From assembly GCF_022761035.1 (NCBI RefSeq), contig NZ_JAKWJP010000006.1, positions 186,001-250,000 of the forward strand: a stretch of 64,000 bases of DNA. Reading direction: 5' to 3'. Positions 8,263 through 16,718 of the stretch are shown here, piece by piece. A program made the translations under genes and the position numbers. The notes below the pieces were generated by a model. It searched no databases. It worked only from the letters and a program-made list of their open reading frames with translations, and was not told where the DNA came from. This DNA comes from Microbacterium sp. SS28 (GTDB lineage Bacteria > Actinomycetota > Actinomycetes > Actinomycetales > Microbacteriaceae). The first letter of the stretch is position 1. The number at the start of each line of letters is the position of its first letter.

Positions 8263-9581
8263 CAGTCTCCGAGTGGGTGGGCGAGCTCGTCGCGGGGCAT
8301 CCGGGCGATGCGCAGGACGAGGAACGACAGCAGGAACGGGATGAGGCCCGCCGCGAGGAAGATGATCGGGATCGGGACGACCTGGGCGAGCGGGCCCGCG
8401 AGCGCCATCGACACCGGCATGAGGGCGAGCGAGACGAAGAAGTCGAGGCTCGAGATGCGGCCGAGCATGTGCCTCGGAACCCGCCGCTGCAGGAGCGTCC
8501 CCCAGATGACGTTGCCGTAGCTGAAGCCGAATCCGACGGCGAACAGCGACAGCACCATGAGCCAGTACAGGTCGGTGAAGCCCACCACGATGAAGGGCAG
8601 GGTGCTGAACCCCCATACCGAGATCATGACGGTCAGATAGCGGCGCGGAAGCCTCAGGGACGACACGACGATCGACCCGAGCACGCCCCCGAGGCCGTAG
8701 GCCGCCAGCAGGAAGCCGAACCAGCGAGGATCGTCCCCGACGCGCTCGCGCGTGATGAACGGGAGGAGGACCTCCTCGGGGCCCATCCACACGAGCACCC
8801 ACACCGTCGCGTAGAGCAGCGTCCACAGGAGCCAGGGCGTCCGCACCGTGAAGGCCACGGCTTCGCGGAGGTCGTGGAAGACACTCCTCGTCGAGGATGC
8901 CTCGTGGTCGGGCGGATCGTCCGTGGCCGGTTCGGGATGCACGAACAGGAGCAGCACGAACGCGAGCGCGTGCGCTCCCACGATGACCCACGCCGCGTGA
9001 GCGGGCGCGACGACCGCCGCGACGACCAGGCCCGCGACGGCGGGGCCGGCGGCCTGCTGCAGGGCGGGGCGGATCGCACCCTCGAGCCCGTTGGCGGCGA
9101 GCAGCTGCGCGGGCGGCAGGATGCGCGGGAGGATCGCGCTGTAGGCGGGGAAGAAGAAGCCGGCGCTGGCGCCCAGCACGAACGCGGCGATCGTGAGGTG
9201 CGGGATCGAGACGGGACCGAGCATCCCGGCGATCGCGACCGACGTGATGGCGGCGAGGTTGACGAGTTCGACGGTCCGGAGGATGAGCCGGCGCGAGACG
9301 CGGTCGGCGAGGATGCCGCCCGGGATGGCGCAGGCGAGGAGACCGACCGCGTTGGCCGCCGCGACGATCGAGAGCTCGACCGGCCCGCCGCCGGAGTCGA
9401 TGACCGTGTAGACCATCACGACGGCCCACATGCCGGCACCGAAGATCGAGAGCACGACGGCGGAGAACAGCATCCGGAAGTCCCGGTGCGCGAGGGGGCG
9501 GACGAACCGCCAGCGGTCCCGGCGCGCAGGCTCGGGCGCGCCCTCGCGCCCCGTGTCGCGCGGATCCGCGGGCTGCGTCAC
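8262..9581 (-). CDS. MFS transporter (enterobactin-exporter/EntS-like type)
   Basis: A 439-residue major facilitator with 10-12 hydrophobic helices and a central acidic loop near residues 215-235. The inter-helix motif GGILADRVSRR is the MFS motif A. The overall pattern (FRMLFSAVVLSIFGAGMWAVVMVY, then GFFFPAYSAILP) is that of the MFS_3/EntS-like drug or siderophore exporters. The substrate is unknown. The start is the GTG at 9579-9581, which overlaps the trmB stop (GTGA); an upstream in-frame codon at 9684 would put an Arg-rich tail inside trmB and is rejected. Confidence 0.85.
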   Translation of the reverse strand: MTQPADPRDTGREGAPEPARRDRWRFVRPLAHRDFRMLFSAVVLSIFGAGMWAVVMVYTVIDSGGGPVELSIVAAANAVGLLACAIPGGILADRVSRRLILRTVELVNLAAITSVAIAGMLGPVSIPHLTIAAFVLGASAGFFFPAYSAILPRILPPAQLLAANGLEGAIRPALQQAAGPAVAGLVVAAVVAPAHAAWVIVGAHALAFVLLLFVHPEPATDDPPDHEASSTRSVFHDLREAVAFTVRTPWLLWTLLYATVWVLVWMGPEEVLLPFITRERVGDDPRWFGFLLAAYGLGGVLGSIVVSSLRLPRRYLTVMISVWGFSTLPFIVVGFTDLYWLMVLSLFAVGFGFSYGNVIWGTLLQRRVPRHMLGRISSLDFFVSLALMPVSMALAGPLAQVVPIPIIFLAAGLIPFLLSFLVLRIARMPRDELAHPLGD

Positions 9582-10327
9582 GCCCGCACGACCCGCCGAT
9601 ACGCGAGGTCGCGGATCGCCCGGCCCGCACGCGCGCCCTTGCGCTCGAACGCCGTCAGGATGCGGCCGTCGAAGCGCTCGGCCCACTCGCCCTCGAAGAC
9701 CCGCTCGAACTCAGGGGCCTCGTCGAGGACGTCGCGCATCTGCAGCGCGTAGTCCTCCCAGTCGGTCGCGAGGCGCAGCATCCCGCCCTCTCGCAGCGCT
9801 CCCGCGGCGATCGGCGCGAACCCCGGCGTCACGAGGCGCCGCTTGTTGTGCTTGTTCTTGTGCCACGGGTCGGGGAAGAAGACCCAGAGCTCGTCGAGGG
9901 ATGCCGCCGGGAGCAGGTGCTGCAGCACTTCGGGCGCGTTCGCCTCGACGAGCCGCAGATTCTGCAGTCCGGCGCGCTCGGCGTCGAGCATCGTGCGGGC
10001 GAGCCCCGCGCGGAAGACCTCGATCGCGAGGAAGTTGCGGTCGGGAGCGGATGCCGCGGCGTGCACGATCGCGTGACCCTGCCCCGATCCGATCTCCGCG
10101 ACGAGCGGCGCCTCGCGCTCCCACACGGCGGCGGGGTCGACCGCGGTGCCGGCGAGGATGCTCGTCGCGGCGGCATCCCGTTCGACGTTCAAGACCATGT
10201 GCGGTGCGAGCTCGGCCCACGCGCGCTCCTGCGCATCGGACATGCGGCCGCTTCGCCGGACGAACGAGACGGGCCTGGATCGGAACGGACGCGGCTCGGC
10301 GGGACTGTCGGTGGCGGGGTCGGACAC
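9578..10327 (-). CDS. trmB: tRNA (guanine-N7-)-methyltransferase
   Basis: SAM-dependent enzyme making m7G46 in tRNA variable loops, 249 residues. The SAM site VAEIGSGQGHA lies near residue 80, and the family signature FPDPWHKNKHNKRRL lies near residue 152. TrmB domains fill residues 50-245; the first 30 residues are a variable Pro/Arg-rich extension. The GTG at 10325-10327 is preferred over the adjacent GTG at 10328-10330 because a TAGCCT -10 box ends 6 bases before it. It leads the trmB-MFS-CPBP operon; co-transcription with a transporter has no obvious functional logic. Confidence 0.95.
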   Translation of the reverse strand: MSDPATDSPAEPRPFRSRPVSFVRRSGRMSDAQERAWAELAPHMVLNVERDAAATSILAGTAVDPAAVWEREAPLVAEIGSGQGHAIVHAAASAPDRNFLAIEVFRAGLARTMLDAERAGLQNLRLVEANAPEVLQHLLPAASLDELWVFFPDPWHKNKHNKRRLVTPGFAPIAAGALREGGMLRLATDWEDYALQMRDVLDEAPEFERVFEGEWAERFDGRILTAFERKGARAGRAIRDLAYRRVVRA

Positions 10328-10333
10328 CACTCC

Positions 10334-10339
10334 AGGCTA
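10334..10339 (-). promoter_or_regulatory. -10 box, leaderless trmB
   Basis: TAGCCT on the minus strand, 6 bases before the GTG at 10325-10327. There is no Shine-Dalgarno sequence. Confidence 0.5.
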
Positions 10340-10481
10340 ACGACCCGCCTGCGCAGTCGCGGCCGGGCGCCCGCGGTGGAGAAAACCCCGCGAGACGTCA
10401 CCTTTGTCACCGCAGCTCGGCGAGACAGCGACAAGGCGAAGCCTCGCGGGCATCTGCGCACGCGTCAGACAGACGACGCGG

Positions 10482-11315
10482 TCAGGCGGTGACGTAGTCG
10501 ATGAGCTCTTCGACGCGGCCGAGGAACGAGGGCTCGAGGTCGCGATAGCTCGAGACGCGGCCGAGGATGCGCTTCCAGGCGCGCGCGATGTCGGCCTGAT
10601 CCTCGGCGGGCCACCCGAGAGCTCGGCAGACGCCGACCTTGAACTCGATGCCGCGCGGCACTTCGGGCCACGCGGCGATGCCGAGCGCCCGCGGCGTGAC
10701 GCACTGCCACACGTCGATGTAGGGATGTCCGACGATCCTCACGTGCGCGCCGTGCGGGCCACGGGAGATCGCGTCGGCGATGCGGGACTCCTTCGAGCCC
10801 GGCACGAGGTGGTCCACCAGCACGCCGTAGCGGCGGTCCGCCGTGGGCGGCTCGTCGTCGAGCAGATCCGCGAGCAGGTCGACGCCCTGCAGGTACTCCA
10901 CCACGACGCCCTCGACGCGGAGGTCGTCGCCCCACACCTTCTCGACGAGTTCGGCATCGTGCCGGCCTTCGACGAGGATGCGGCTGGGTCGCGCGACGCG
11001 CGCGCGGGCGTCTTCGACGGCGAACGAGCCGGACGCCGTGCGCGAGGGCCCTGCGGGGGCCTTGGGCGCGGGCGGCACGAGGACGACGTCGGCTCCGTCG
11101 ACGAGGAAGCCGGGGCCGAGCGGGAAGACGCGACGGCGTCCGTGGCGATCCTCGAGCTCGACGGTCCCGGAGCGGGCGTCCGTCACGGCGCCGCAGAACC
11201 CGTCGTCGGCGACCTCGACCACGAGGTCGCGCTCCGCGGGAACCCGCTCCAGTGTGCGCTGGAACTGCGTGCGCCATCCCGCGGCGAGCACGTCGGTGCC
11301 GTATCGATCGTCCAT
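10482..11315 (-). CDS. DUF3097 family protein
   Basis: A 277-residue protein of an actinobacteria-restricted family of unknown function. Visible blocks are DDGFCGAVTDARSGTVELEDRHG (residues about 36-58), ILVEGRHDAELVEKVWGDDL (about 115-135), VLVDHLVPGSKESRIA and HPYIDVWQ. The EGRHDAELVEKVWG block recalls a TOPRIM-like fold (acidic and basic residues in a metal-binding nuclease/primase core), and LVDHLVPGSKE fits the second part of such a fold; that is inference. The ATG at 11313-11315 has a good GGAGG 6-7 bases upstream. It diverges from the TPM-domain gene. Confidence 0.85.
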   Translation of the reverse strand: MDDRYGTDVLAAGWRTQFQRTLERVPAERDLVVEVADDGFCGAVTDARSGTVELEDRHGRRRVFPLGPGFLVDGADVVLVPPAPKAPAGPSRTASGSFAVEDARARVARPSRILVEGRHDAELVEKVWGDDLRVEGVVVEYLQGVDLLADLLDDEPPTADRRYGVLVDHLVPGSKESRIADAISRGPHGAHVRIVGHPYIDVWQCVTPRALGIAAWPEVPRGIEFKVGVCRALGWPAEDQADIARAWKRILGRVSSYRDLEPSFLGRVEELIDYVTA

Positions 11316-11427
11316 AGGGGTCCTCCCGGAGGGGTCATCGTATCCGCGGATGCGGCAGCCCCGCGGGAGCGACCCGCATCGGGCCGAATGCGTCCCGCGT
11401 CCCTTTCCCCGTCCGCGCACGCGTGAA

Positions 11428-11433
11428 TAGACT
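11428..11433 (+). promoter_or_regulatory. -10 box upstream of the TPM-domain gene
   Basis: TAGACT, about 45 bases before the ATG. It would give a leader of roughly 38 bases that contains the GGAGGGGGAAG ribosome-binding site. Confidence 0.45.
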
Positions 11434-11478
11434 CGGCGACGGGGCGGCTTCCACGGCTCGACCTCGGAGGGGGAAGCG

Positions 11479-13521
11479 ATGCGCGCGCGCCGGACACTCG
11501 CGCTCACGGCGGCTCTCTCGCTGCTGTTCGCCGGCGGCGCCGTCGCGGCATCCGCGACACCGCCCGTCCAGCTGGAGTCGAACAGGGTCGTCGACGAGGC
11601 GGGTGCGCTGTCGAGCTCCGACGCGGCCACCGCGGAGGAGCGGCTGCGTCAGCTCTCGGACGAGACGGAGGCCGACCTCTGGGTCGTCTACGTCGACGAG
11701 TTCACCGACCCGTCGTCCCGCGAGGAGTGGGCCAACCAGACCGCGCAGGACAACGGCCTCGGACCCAACCAGTATCTTCTCGCCGTCGCGGTCGAGGGGC
11801 GCCAGTACTACCTCTCGGCGGACTCGTCGGGTCCGCTCACCGAAGAGCAGATCGCGACGATCGAGCGGGATCAGATCCAGCCCGCGCTCGCCGACGACGA
11901 CTGGCTCGGCGCCGTCGAGGGGGCGGCGGACGGCATGACGGCGGCCCTGAACGGCCAGACCGGCGACGCCGGTACAGGCGGAGGGGGCTTCACCGGCATC
12001 CTCGTGATCGTCCTGCTCGCCGTCGTCGTGGGCGGCATCATCTGGATCGTCGTGCGCCGGCGCCGGGCGAAGGCAGCGCCCGGGGGCAGAGGCGGCGGGC
12101 CCGCCCCGGTCGAGGAGATCAGCACCGAAGAGCTCGAGCGGCAGGCCTCCGCGGCCCTCGTCGAGACCGACGACGCCGTCAAGACGAGCGAGCAGGAGCT
12201 CGGATTCGCGCGCGCCCAGTTCGGGGATGCCGCGGCCGCGGAGTTCGAGCAGGCGCTCGAGAAGGCCAAGAGCGACCTCGAGAAGGCCTTCCGCCTCAAG
12301 CAGCAGCTCGACGACGCGATACCAGACACCGAGGACCAGGTGCGCGCCTGGAACTCGCAGATCATCCGACTTCTCGAGGGCGCCAACAGCGGGCTGGACG
12401 AGAAGGCCGAGGCGTTCGACGAACTGCGCAAGCTCGAGCAGAACGCGCCCGAGGCGCTCGCCCGCGTGCAGGAGGACCGCATCGCGGTCGCGGCGCGGCT
12501 CGACCAGGCCGCGGCACAGCTCGCGGAGCTCGCGCAGTCCTATGCGCCCACAGCACTCTCGACGGTCGCCGACAACCCCGCCCAGGCGAAGGATCGCCTC
12601 GAATTCGCCGACGCGCAGCTCTCGGCGGCGCAGACCGCGATCGGCGCGGGCGACGGCGGCGAGGCGGCCGTCGGCATCCGCGCGGCGGAAGAGGCCGTCG
12701 GGCAGGCGAAGCTCCTCGAAGACGCGATCTCAGGGCTCGCGCGCGATCTCGCGGAAGCCGAGCAGCGGGCCGGGGCGCTCGTCGCCGAGCTCGAGCAGGA
12801 CGTCGCCGCGGCGTCCGCTCTCCCCGACGCCGACGGTCGCGTCGCCGCCGTCGTGACCGCGACGCGCCAGCAGCTCGACACGACCCGTGCGCTCCTGAGC
12901 GGCACGCAGAAGCGGCCGCTCGCCGCGCTGCAGGCCCTCGAGTCGGCGAACCAGCAGATCGACGCGATCATCGCGGGGGTCCGGGATGCCGCAGCCCAGG
13001 CCCAGCGCGCGCAGCAGCTGCTCGGCCAGGTCGTGCTGAAGGCGCGGGCCCAGGTCTCGGCGGCGGAGGACTACATCACGACCCGCCGCGGCGCCGTCGG
13101 CGCGGAGGCGCGCACGCGACTCGCCGAAGCGGGGGCGTCACTCGTGCAGGCCGAGCAGCTCGCCTCGGTCGACCCCCAGCGCGCGCTGCAGTACGCGCAG
13201 CGCGCCGACCAGCTCGCGGGGCAGGCGATCCAGTACGCGCAGAACGACGTCGGCTCGTTCGGCGACGCGGGCGGAATGGGCGGGGGCATGGGAGGCTCCG
13301 GCGGAGGAGGCGGCATGCTCGGCGCCGTCCTCGGCGGGATCGTGCTCAACTCCGTCCTCGGCGGCGGAGGCGGCCGCTCGTCGGGCGGCCTCGGCGGCAT
13401 GCTCGGCGGAGGAGGCGGCGGCGGGCTCGGGCGGATCCCCGGGTCGGGCGGCGGCGGATTCCGCCCCGGCAGCTTCGGCGGCGGCGGGACGCGCGCCCGC
13501 CGCGGAGGCGGCCGCTTCTGA
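11479..13521 (+). CDS. TPM-domain (YgcG-like) membrane protein with coiled-coil and Gly-rich tail
   Basis: 680 residues. A signal peptide lies at about 1-26, followed by an extracytoplasmic TPM domain (about 30-155; VDEAGALSSSD and YYLSADSSG are typical). A Gly-rich linker leads to one transmembrane helix (about 173-193) with a basic RRRRAK stop-transfer. A long Ala/Gln/Glu-rich cytoplasmic helical region (about 215-595) follows, and the tail is Gly-rich and ends in basic residues. The neighbour just downstream is PspA, so a role in envelope stress or membrane-complex assembly is likely by context. The ribosome-binding site GGAGGGGGAAG is strong. Confidence 0.88.
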   Translation: MRARRTLALTAALSLLFAGGAVAASATPPVQLESNRVVDEAGALSSSDAATAEERLRQLSDETEADLWVVYVDEFTDPSSREEWANQTAQDNGLGPNQYLLAVAVEGRQYYLSADSSGPLTEEQIATIERDQIQPALADDDWLGAVEGAADGMTAALNGQTGDAGTGGGGFTGILVIVLLAVVVGGIIWIVVRRRRAKAAPGGRGGGPAPVEEISTEELERQASAALVETDDAVKTSEQELGFARAQFGDAAAAEFEQALEKAKSDLEKAFRLKQQLDDAIPDTEDQVRAWNSQIIRLLEGANSGLDEKAEAFDELRKLEQNAPEALARVQEDRIAVAARLDQAAAQLAELAQSYAPTALSTVADNPAQAKDRLEFADAQLSAAQTAIGAGDGGEAAVGIRAAEEAVGQAKLLEDAISGLARDLAEAEQRAGALVAELEQDVAAASALPDADGRVAAVVTATRQQLDTTRALLSGTQKRPLAALQALESANQQIDAIIAGVRDAAAQAQRAQQLLGQVVLKARAQVSAAEDYITTRRGAVGAEARTRLAEAGASLVQAEQLASVDPQRALQYAQRADQLAGQAIQYAQNDVGSFGDAGGMGGGMGGSGGGGGMLGAVLGGIVLNSVLGGGGGRSSGGLGGMLGGGGGGGLGRIPGSGGGGFRPGSFGGGGTRARRGGGRF

Positions 13522-13559
13522 CAGCCTCGTCCGTGCCGCCCAGGAGGCGGCATCCCGAT

Positions 13560-13595
13560 CCACAGACTCTTCGATAGCCACAGACTCTTCGATAG
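13560..13595 (+). repeat. Perfect 18-bp tandem duplication upstream of pspA
   Basis: CCACAGACTCTTCGATAG occurs twice in direct tandem (13560-13577 and 13578-13595). The second copy runs straight into the pspA ribosome-binding site AGGAAGG. It lies in the 87-base spacer between the TPM gene and pspA. Confidence 0.95.
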
Positions 13596-13608
13596 GAAGG
13601 AAACACCC

Positions 13609-14370
13609 ATGGCAAAGCAGTCCATCTTCGGTCGCATCTCGACACTCGTGAGGGCGAACATCAATTCGCTGATCGACTCGGCGGAGGACCCGCAGAAGAT
13701 GCTCGACCAGCTCGTGCGCGACTACACGAACAGCATCTCGGATGCGGAGTCGGCGATCGCCGAGACGATCGGCAACCTGCGCCTGCTCGAGCGCGACCAC
13801 CAGGAGGACATCCAGGCGGCCGCCGAGTGGGGAAACAAGGCGCTCGCCGCTTCGCGCAAGGCCGACCAGCTGCGCGGACAGGGCAACGCCACCGACGCCG
13901 ACAAGTTCGACAACCTCGCCAAGATCGCGCTGCAGCGTCAGATCAGCGAGGAGAGCCAGGCGAAGGCCGTCGAGCCCACGATCGCCGCGCAGACGGAGGT
14001 CGTCGGCAAGCTCAAGGACGGCCTCAACGGCATGAAGCAGAAGCTCGAGCAGCTGAAGTACAAGCGCTCCGAGCTGCTCGCCCGCGCCAAGACCGCCGAG
14101 GCGCAGAACAAGGTCGCCGACGCCGTCAAGTCGATCGACGTGCTCGACCCGACGAGCGAGCTCGGCCGCTTCGAGGACAAGATCCGTCGCCAGGAGGCGC
14201 TCGCGCAGGGCAAGCAGGAGCTCGCGGCGTCGAGCATCGACGCGCAGTTCAACCAGCTCGAGGACGTCGGCGAGCTGACCGAGGTCGAGGCGCGGCTCGC
14301 CGCGCTCAAGTCCGGCGGCCAGCCCTCGCAGGCGGCGATCGACGCGCCGAGCGCGCCGTACACGCCGTAA
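13609..14370 (+). CDS. pspA: PspA/IM30 (ESCRT-III-like) phage-shock protein A
   Basis: A 253-residue, almost wholly helical coiled-coil protein. The N-terminal amphipathic helix SIFGRISTLVRANINSLID and the DPQKMLDQLVRDY motif are the PspA/Vipp1 signature. These proteins polymerise on the inner membrane and protect it during envelope stress. The C-terminal 20 residues are a short Pro/Ala tail. The ATG has AGGAAGG 8 bases upstream. It follows the TPM-domain gene on the same strand, probably as an operon with an extra promoter possible in the duplicated spacer. Confidence 0.95.
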   Translation: MAKQSIFGRISTLVRANINSLIDSAEDPQKMLDQLVRDYTNSISDAESAIAETIGNLRLLERDHQEDIQAAAEWGNKALAASRKADQLRGQGNATDADKFDNLAKIALQRQISEESQAKAVEPTIAAQTEVVGKLKDGLNGMKQKLEQLKYKRSELLARAKTAEAQNKVADAVKSIDVLDPTSELGRFEDKIRRQEALAQGKQELAASSIDAQFNQLEDVGELTEVEARLAALKSGGQPSQAAIDAPSAPYTP

Positions 14371-14476
14371 TACGCGGGGCTCGATCGAGCGCCGCGACCT
14401 CCCGGTCGCGGCGCTCCGTCGTTCGCGGGGAGCGGATGCCTCGCCCCCGCGGGCGCGCCTGGGCAATGATGGGGGC

Positions 14477-15298
14477 ATGGCCCGATTCGTGATCGTCCCC
14501 CAGTGGCAGGGCTCGCCTTCGGCGCGGGCGATGCAGCTCATCGATGGAGCGCAGGCGATCGCGGGCGATCTGCCCCGCAGCGCCTGCACGGTGATCGACG
14601 TTCCGCTCGAAGCGGGAGAGGCGCTCGAGACGGGAGTCCTGCGGTACTCCGCCCTGTCTCGAACGCGCGACGCGATCGCGCTGCAGACGGCGGGCGACAC
14701 CGAACCGGCCATCGTCGTCGGCGGCGACTGCGGCGTGAGCATCGGGGCGATCGGGATCGCGGCGGACCGCGCCGAGTCCCTGGCCGTCGTCTGGTTCGAC
14801 GCGCACCCCGACCTGCACCTCCCCTCGACCTCGCTCTCGGGAGCCTTCGGCGGCATGGCGCTCAGCGCCGTCCTGGGTGACGGGACGACCGGACTCGCCC
14901 TCGAGCCCGGCGCCGTGACGCCCGACCGCGTCGTGCTCGCGGGCGCGCGCGACTACGAGACCGACGAGGAGTCCCGCGTCGCGGAGCTCGGCATCCGGGC
15001 CATCGACGTCGCCGACCTCGTCGATCCCGCAGCCCTCGCCGCCGCGGTCGCGGCGACCGGCGCCACCGAGGTCTACGTGCACGTCGACCTCGACGTCCTC
15101 GATCCGTCGGTGCTCGCGAGTGTCACGGCGCCCGTGCCGTTCGGCCTGACCCTCGCGCAGCTCACCGCCGCGATCGCCGCCGTGCGGGACGTTCTGCCCC
15201 TCGCGGGCGCGACGATCGCGGGCTTCGCACCGGGCTCACCGGACGCCGCGGCCGGCGATCTCGGCACGATCCTGCGCGTCGTCGGGGCCCTCGCGTGA
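14477..15298 (+). CDS. Arginase/ureohydrolase-fold protein with Cys replacing a metal-binding His
   Basis: 273 residues of the arginase-deacetylase fold. Manganese-site motifs are nearly complete: DAHPDLH gives D108, H110 and D112, and HVDLDVLDP gives D204 and D206. The first motif, normally GGDHS, reads GGDCGVS, so the usual His ligand is Cys85. The same swap is known in DcsB, the N-hydroxyarginine hydrolase of D-cycloserine synthesis. It is therefore probably an amidino- or guanidino-hydrolase, but not safely called arginase. It overlaps the next gene (GTGA) and so shares its transcript. Confidence 0.83.
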   Translation: MARFVIVPQWQGSPSARAMQLIDGAQAIAGDLPRSACTVIDVPLEAGEALETGVLRYSALSRTRDAIALQTAGDTEPAIVVGGDCGVSIGAIGIAADRAESLAVVWFDAHPDLHLPSTSLSGAFGGMALSAVLGDGTTGLALEPGAVTPDRVVLAGARDYETDEESRVAELGIRAIDVADLVDPAALAAAVAATGATEVYVHVDLDVLDPSVLASVTAPVPFGLTLAQLTAAIAAVRDVLPLAGATIAGFAPGSPDAAAGDLGTILRVVGALA

Positions 15299-15756
15299 GC
15301 CCCATCCCCACGCCGCCCGCGGGCTGGGAGGCCGTCGCCGAGCGCGCCGTCGCACGCGGCCGCTCGCGGGACCGCCTCATCCCGGGGTTCCTGCTGGACT
15401 CCCCCGTGAGCCGCGTCGGCTACTGGTACGGCACGACCGTGGGCTGGATCTGGGGTGGCCTGTGGAGCACGGGCCCCGTCGAGCGACACGGCGAGCTGTG
15501 GGTGTTCCGCGGCATGCCGTCGTGGGCGTTCAAGCGCGGCGGCGTCTGCGTCGGCGGCTGCTTCCTCACGGGCGACGGCCGGATCGGCGAGCGCCTGCTC
15601 GCGCACGAGACGGTGCACGCGCGCCAGTGGCGGCGCTACGGCCTGCTCATGCCGCTGCTGTACCTGCTCGCGGGGCGGGATCCGCTGCGCAACAGGTTCG
15701 AGATCGAGGCGGGGCTCGAAGACGGCAACTACGTGCCGCGTCGCCGCACACGATGA
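15295..15756 (+). CDS. Small HExxH protein (putative zinc-binding; often named Fe-S oxidoreductase)
   Basis: 153 residues. The central motif RLLAHETVHARQWRR contains HETVH, a metallopeptidase-like zinc motif, followed by a hydrophobic helix GLLMPLLYLLAG and an acidic residue-rich end (RNRFEIEAGLED) that could supply the third ligand. The N-terminal half contains GYWYGTTVGWIWGGLW and a CVGGC pair. No signal peptide is seen. Its GTG start overlaps the arginase-fold gene's stop. Function is unknown; a membrane-associated zinc hydrolase is plausible. Confidence 0.75.
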   Translation: MSPIPTPPAGWEAVAERAVARGRSRDRLIPGFLLDSPVSRVGYWYGTTVGWIWGGLWSTGPVERHGELWVFRGMPSWAFKRGGVCVGGCFLTGDGRIGERLLAHETVHARQWRRYGLLMPLLYLLAGRDPLRNRFEIEAGLEDGNYVPRRRTR

Positions 15757-15757
15757 G

Positions 15758-15792
15758 CGAAGGTGGCCGGAGCAGTGCTCCGACCACCTTCG
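15758..15792. terminator. Bidirectional hairpin terminator
   Basis: CGAAGGTGG and CCACCTTCG arms enclose a second CGGAGCA/TGCTCCG pairing, giving an almost perfect 17-bp hairpin. It starts right after the stop of the HExxH gene and ends 7 bases before the stop of the convergent small secreted gene. Confidence 0.85.
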
Positions 15793-15798
15793 GATGGG

Positions 15799-16104
15799 TC
15801 ACTTGTTCGGGTAGAGGTGTGCGTTGCACCCCTGCTCGCCGAACGGGGTGTCGACGACCGACGCGCCCCGCGTGCTCCAGTCCTTGCGTGCCTCCTGGGG
15901 GATGTGGCCCCAGTTCTGCACCTGCTGTCCGGTCTCCTCGGGGGCGTCTTCGAGCCCCGAGAACGCGCAGAGCGAGCGCGAGTGCGCGGCCCCCTGCGTC
16001 GGCTGGCCATTGCCGCCGATCTCGCCCGCGAACGCGCCGCCCGCGGATCCCACTACGAGCACGGCCCCGACCGCGACTCCCCAGAGGATATTCTTTCGTG
16101 CCAT
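15799..16104 (-). CDS. Small secreted hypothetical protein with two cysteines
   Basis: 101 residues. A textbook signal peptide (MARKN, then a hydrophobic core, then GGAFAGEI) covers about residues 1-27. The mature part is about 75 residues, with one Cys in RSLCAFSG and one in EQGCNAHLY, able to form a disulfide. Several Trp, Asn and Gln residues sit between them. I do not recognise the family. The ATG at 16102-16104 is preferred, with GGGAG 9 bases upstream; another in-frame ATG lies three codons earlier. Confidence 0.72.
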   Translation of the reverse strand: MARKNILWGVAVGAVLVVGSAGGAFAGEIGGNGQPTQGAAHSRSLCAFSGLEDAPEETGQQVQNWGHIPQEARKDWSTRGASVVDTPFGEQGCNAHLYPNK

Positions 16105-16244
16105 TTCCACCATCTCCCAAGATGAGGTGCAGCGAGCATCTTTGCTCGCACTCCACATCGAACTGCGGGCGACGGAGGGCGTCAAGAGGGTGCGCCGCGA
16201 CCCTCTCGCGAGGATCTGTCGGCCGCGATCGCGGCGGAGCCGCG

Positions 16245-16709
16245 TCAGCGGGCGGTCGTGAGACCGAAGCGCTCGGGGGCGTTGATCGCGGCGAGCGGGA
16301 TGCCGCGTCGCTCGGTGAGGTGATCGATGATGTCGGCCGTGCCGAGGTAGCCGCCCAGCAGGTGGATGCGGGTGTGATCGTCGTCGGCGCACAGCATCTC
16401 GTCGGCCCACGCCGTGACGGCGCGGGCGACGGCCTGTCCGGATACGCACGCGCGTCCCGAGCCGGGGGCGCCTGAGCGGAGCGAGCGATCGAGCCACGTC
16501 ACGACCATGCGGGCCGGAGCCGAGATCTCGGCCTGCCACGAGGCATCCGGGATCTCGATGAACACGCGACCCGTCGAGCAGATCGGAAGCGTCGCCAGCA
16601 GCGCCTCGAGATCAGCGAGCGACGTCTCGTCAGCAGTGATGAGGTGCTGTACGCGCGTGTGCCGCGATGCCCGGCAGGCGGAGGCGTTGTGCTCGGTGGT
16701 CTCGGTCAT
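16245..16709 (-). CDS. Solo SIP (siderophore-interacting protein) C-terminal domain
   Basis: 154 residues. HLITADETSLADLEALLATLP opens the domain, followed by RVFIEIPDASWQ, VVTWLDRS and AVTAWADEM, which match the NAD(P)H-binding C-terminal half (SIP domain) of siderophore-interacting ferric reductases. The FAD-binding N-terminal half is absent; the protein begins directly at the SIP domain. Such solo domains may partner with another reductase. An iron-box-like sequence covers its promoter, which agrees with an iron role. The ATG lies 9 bases after a TATACT box, and no other gene is in its transcript. Confidence 0.82.
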   Translation of the reverse strand: MTETTEHNASACRASRHTRVQHLITADETSLADLEALLATLPICSTGRVFIEIPDASWQAEISAPARMVVTWLDRSLRSGAPGSGRACVSGQAVARAVTAWADEMLCADDDHTRIHLLGGYLGTADIIDHLTERRGIPLAAINAPERFGLTTAR

Positions 16710-16718
16710 GTCACGACG

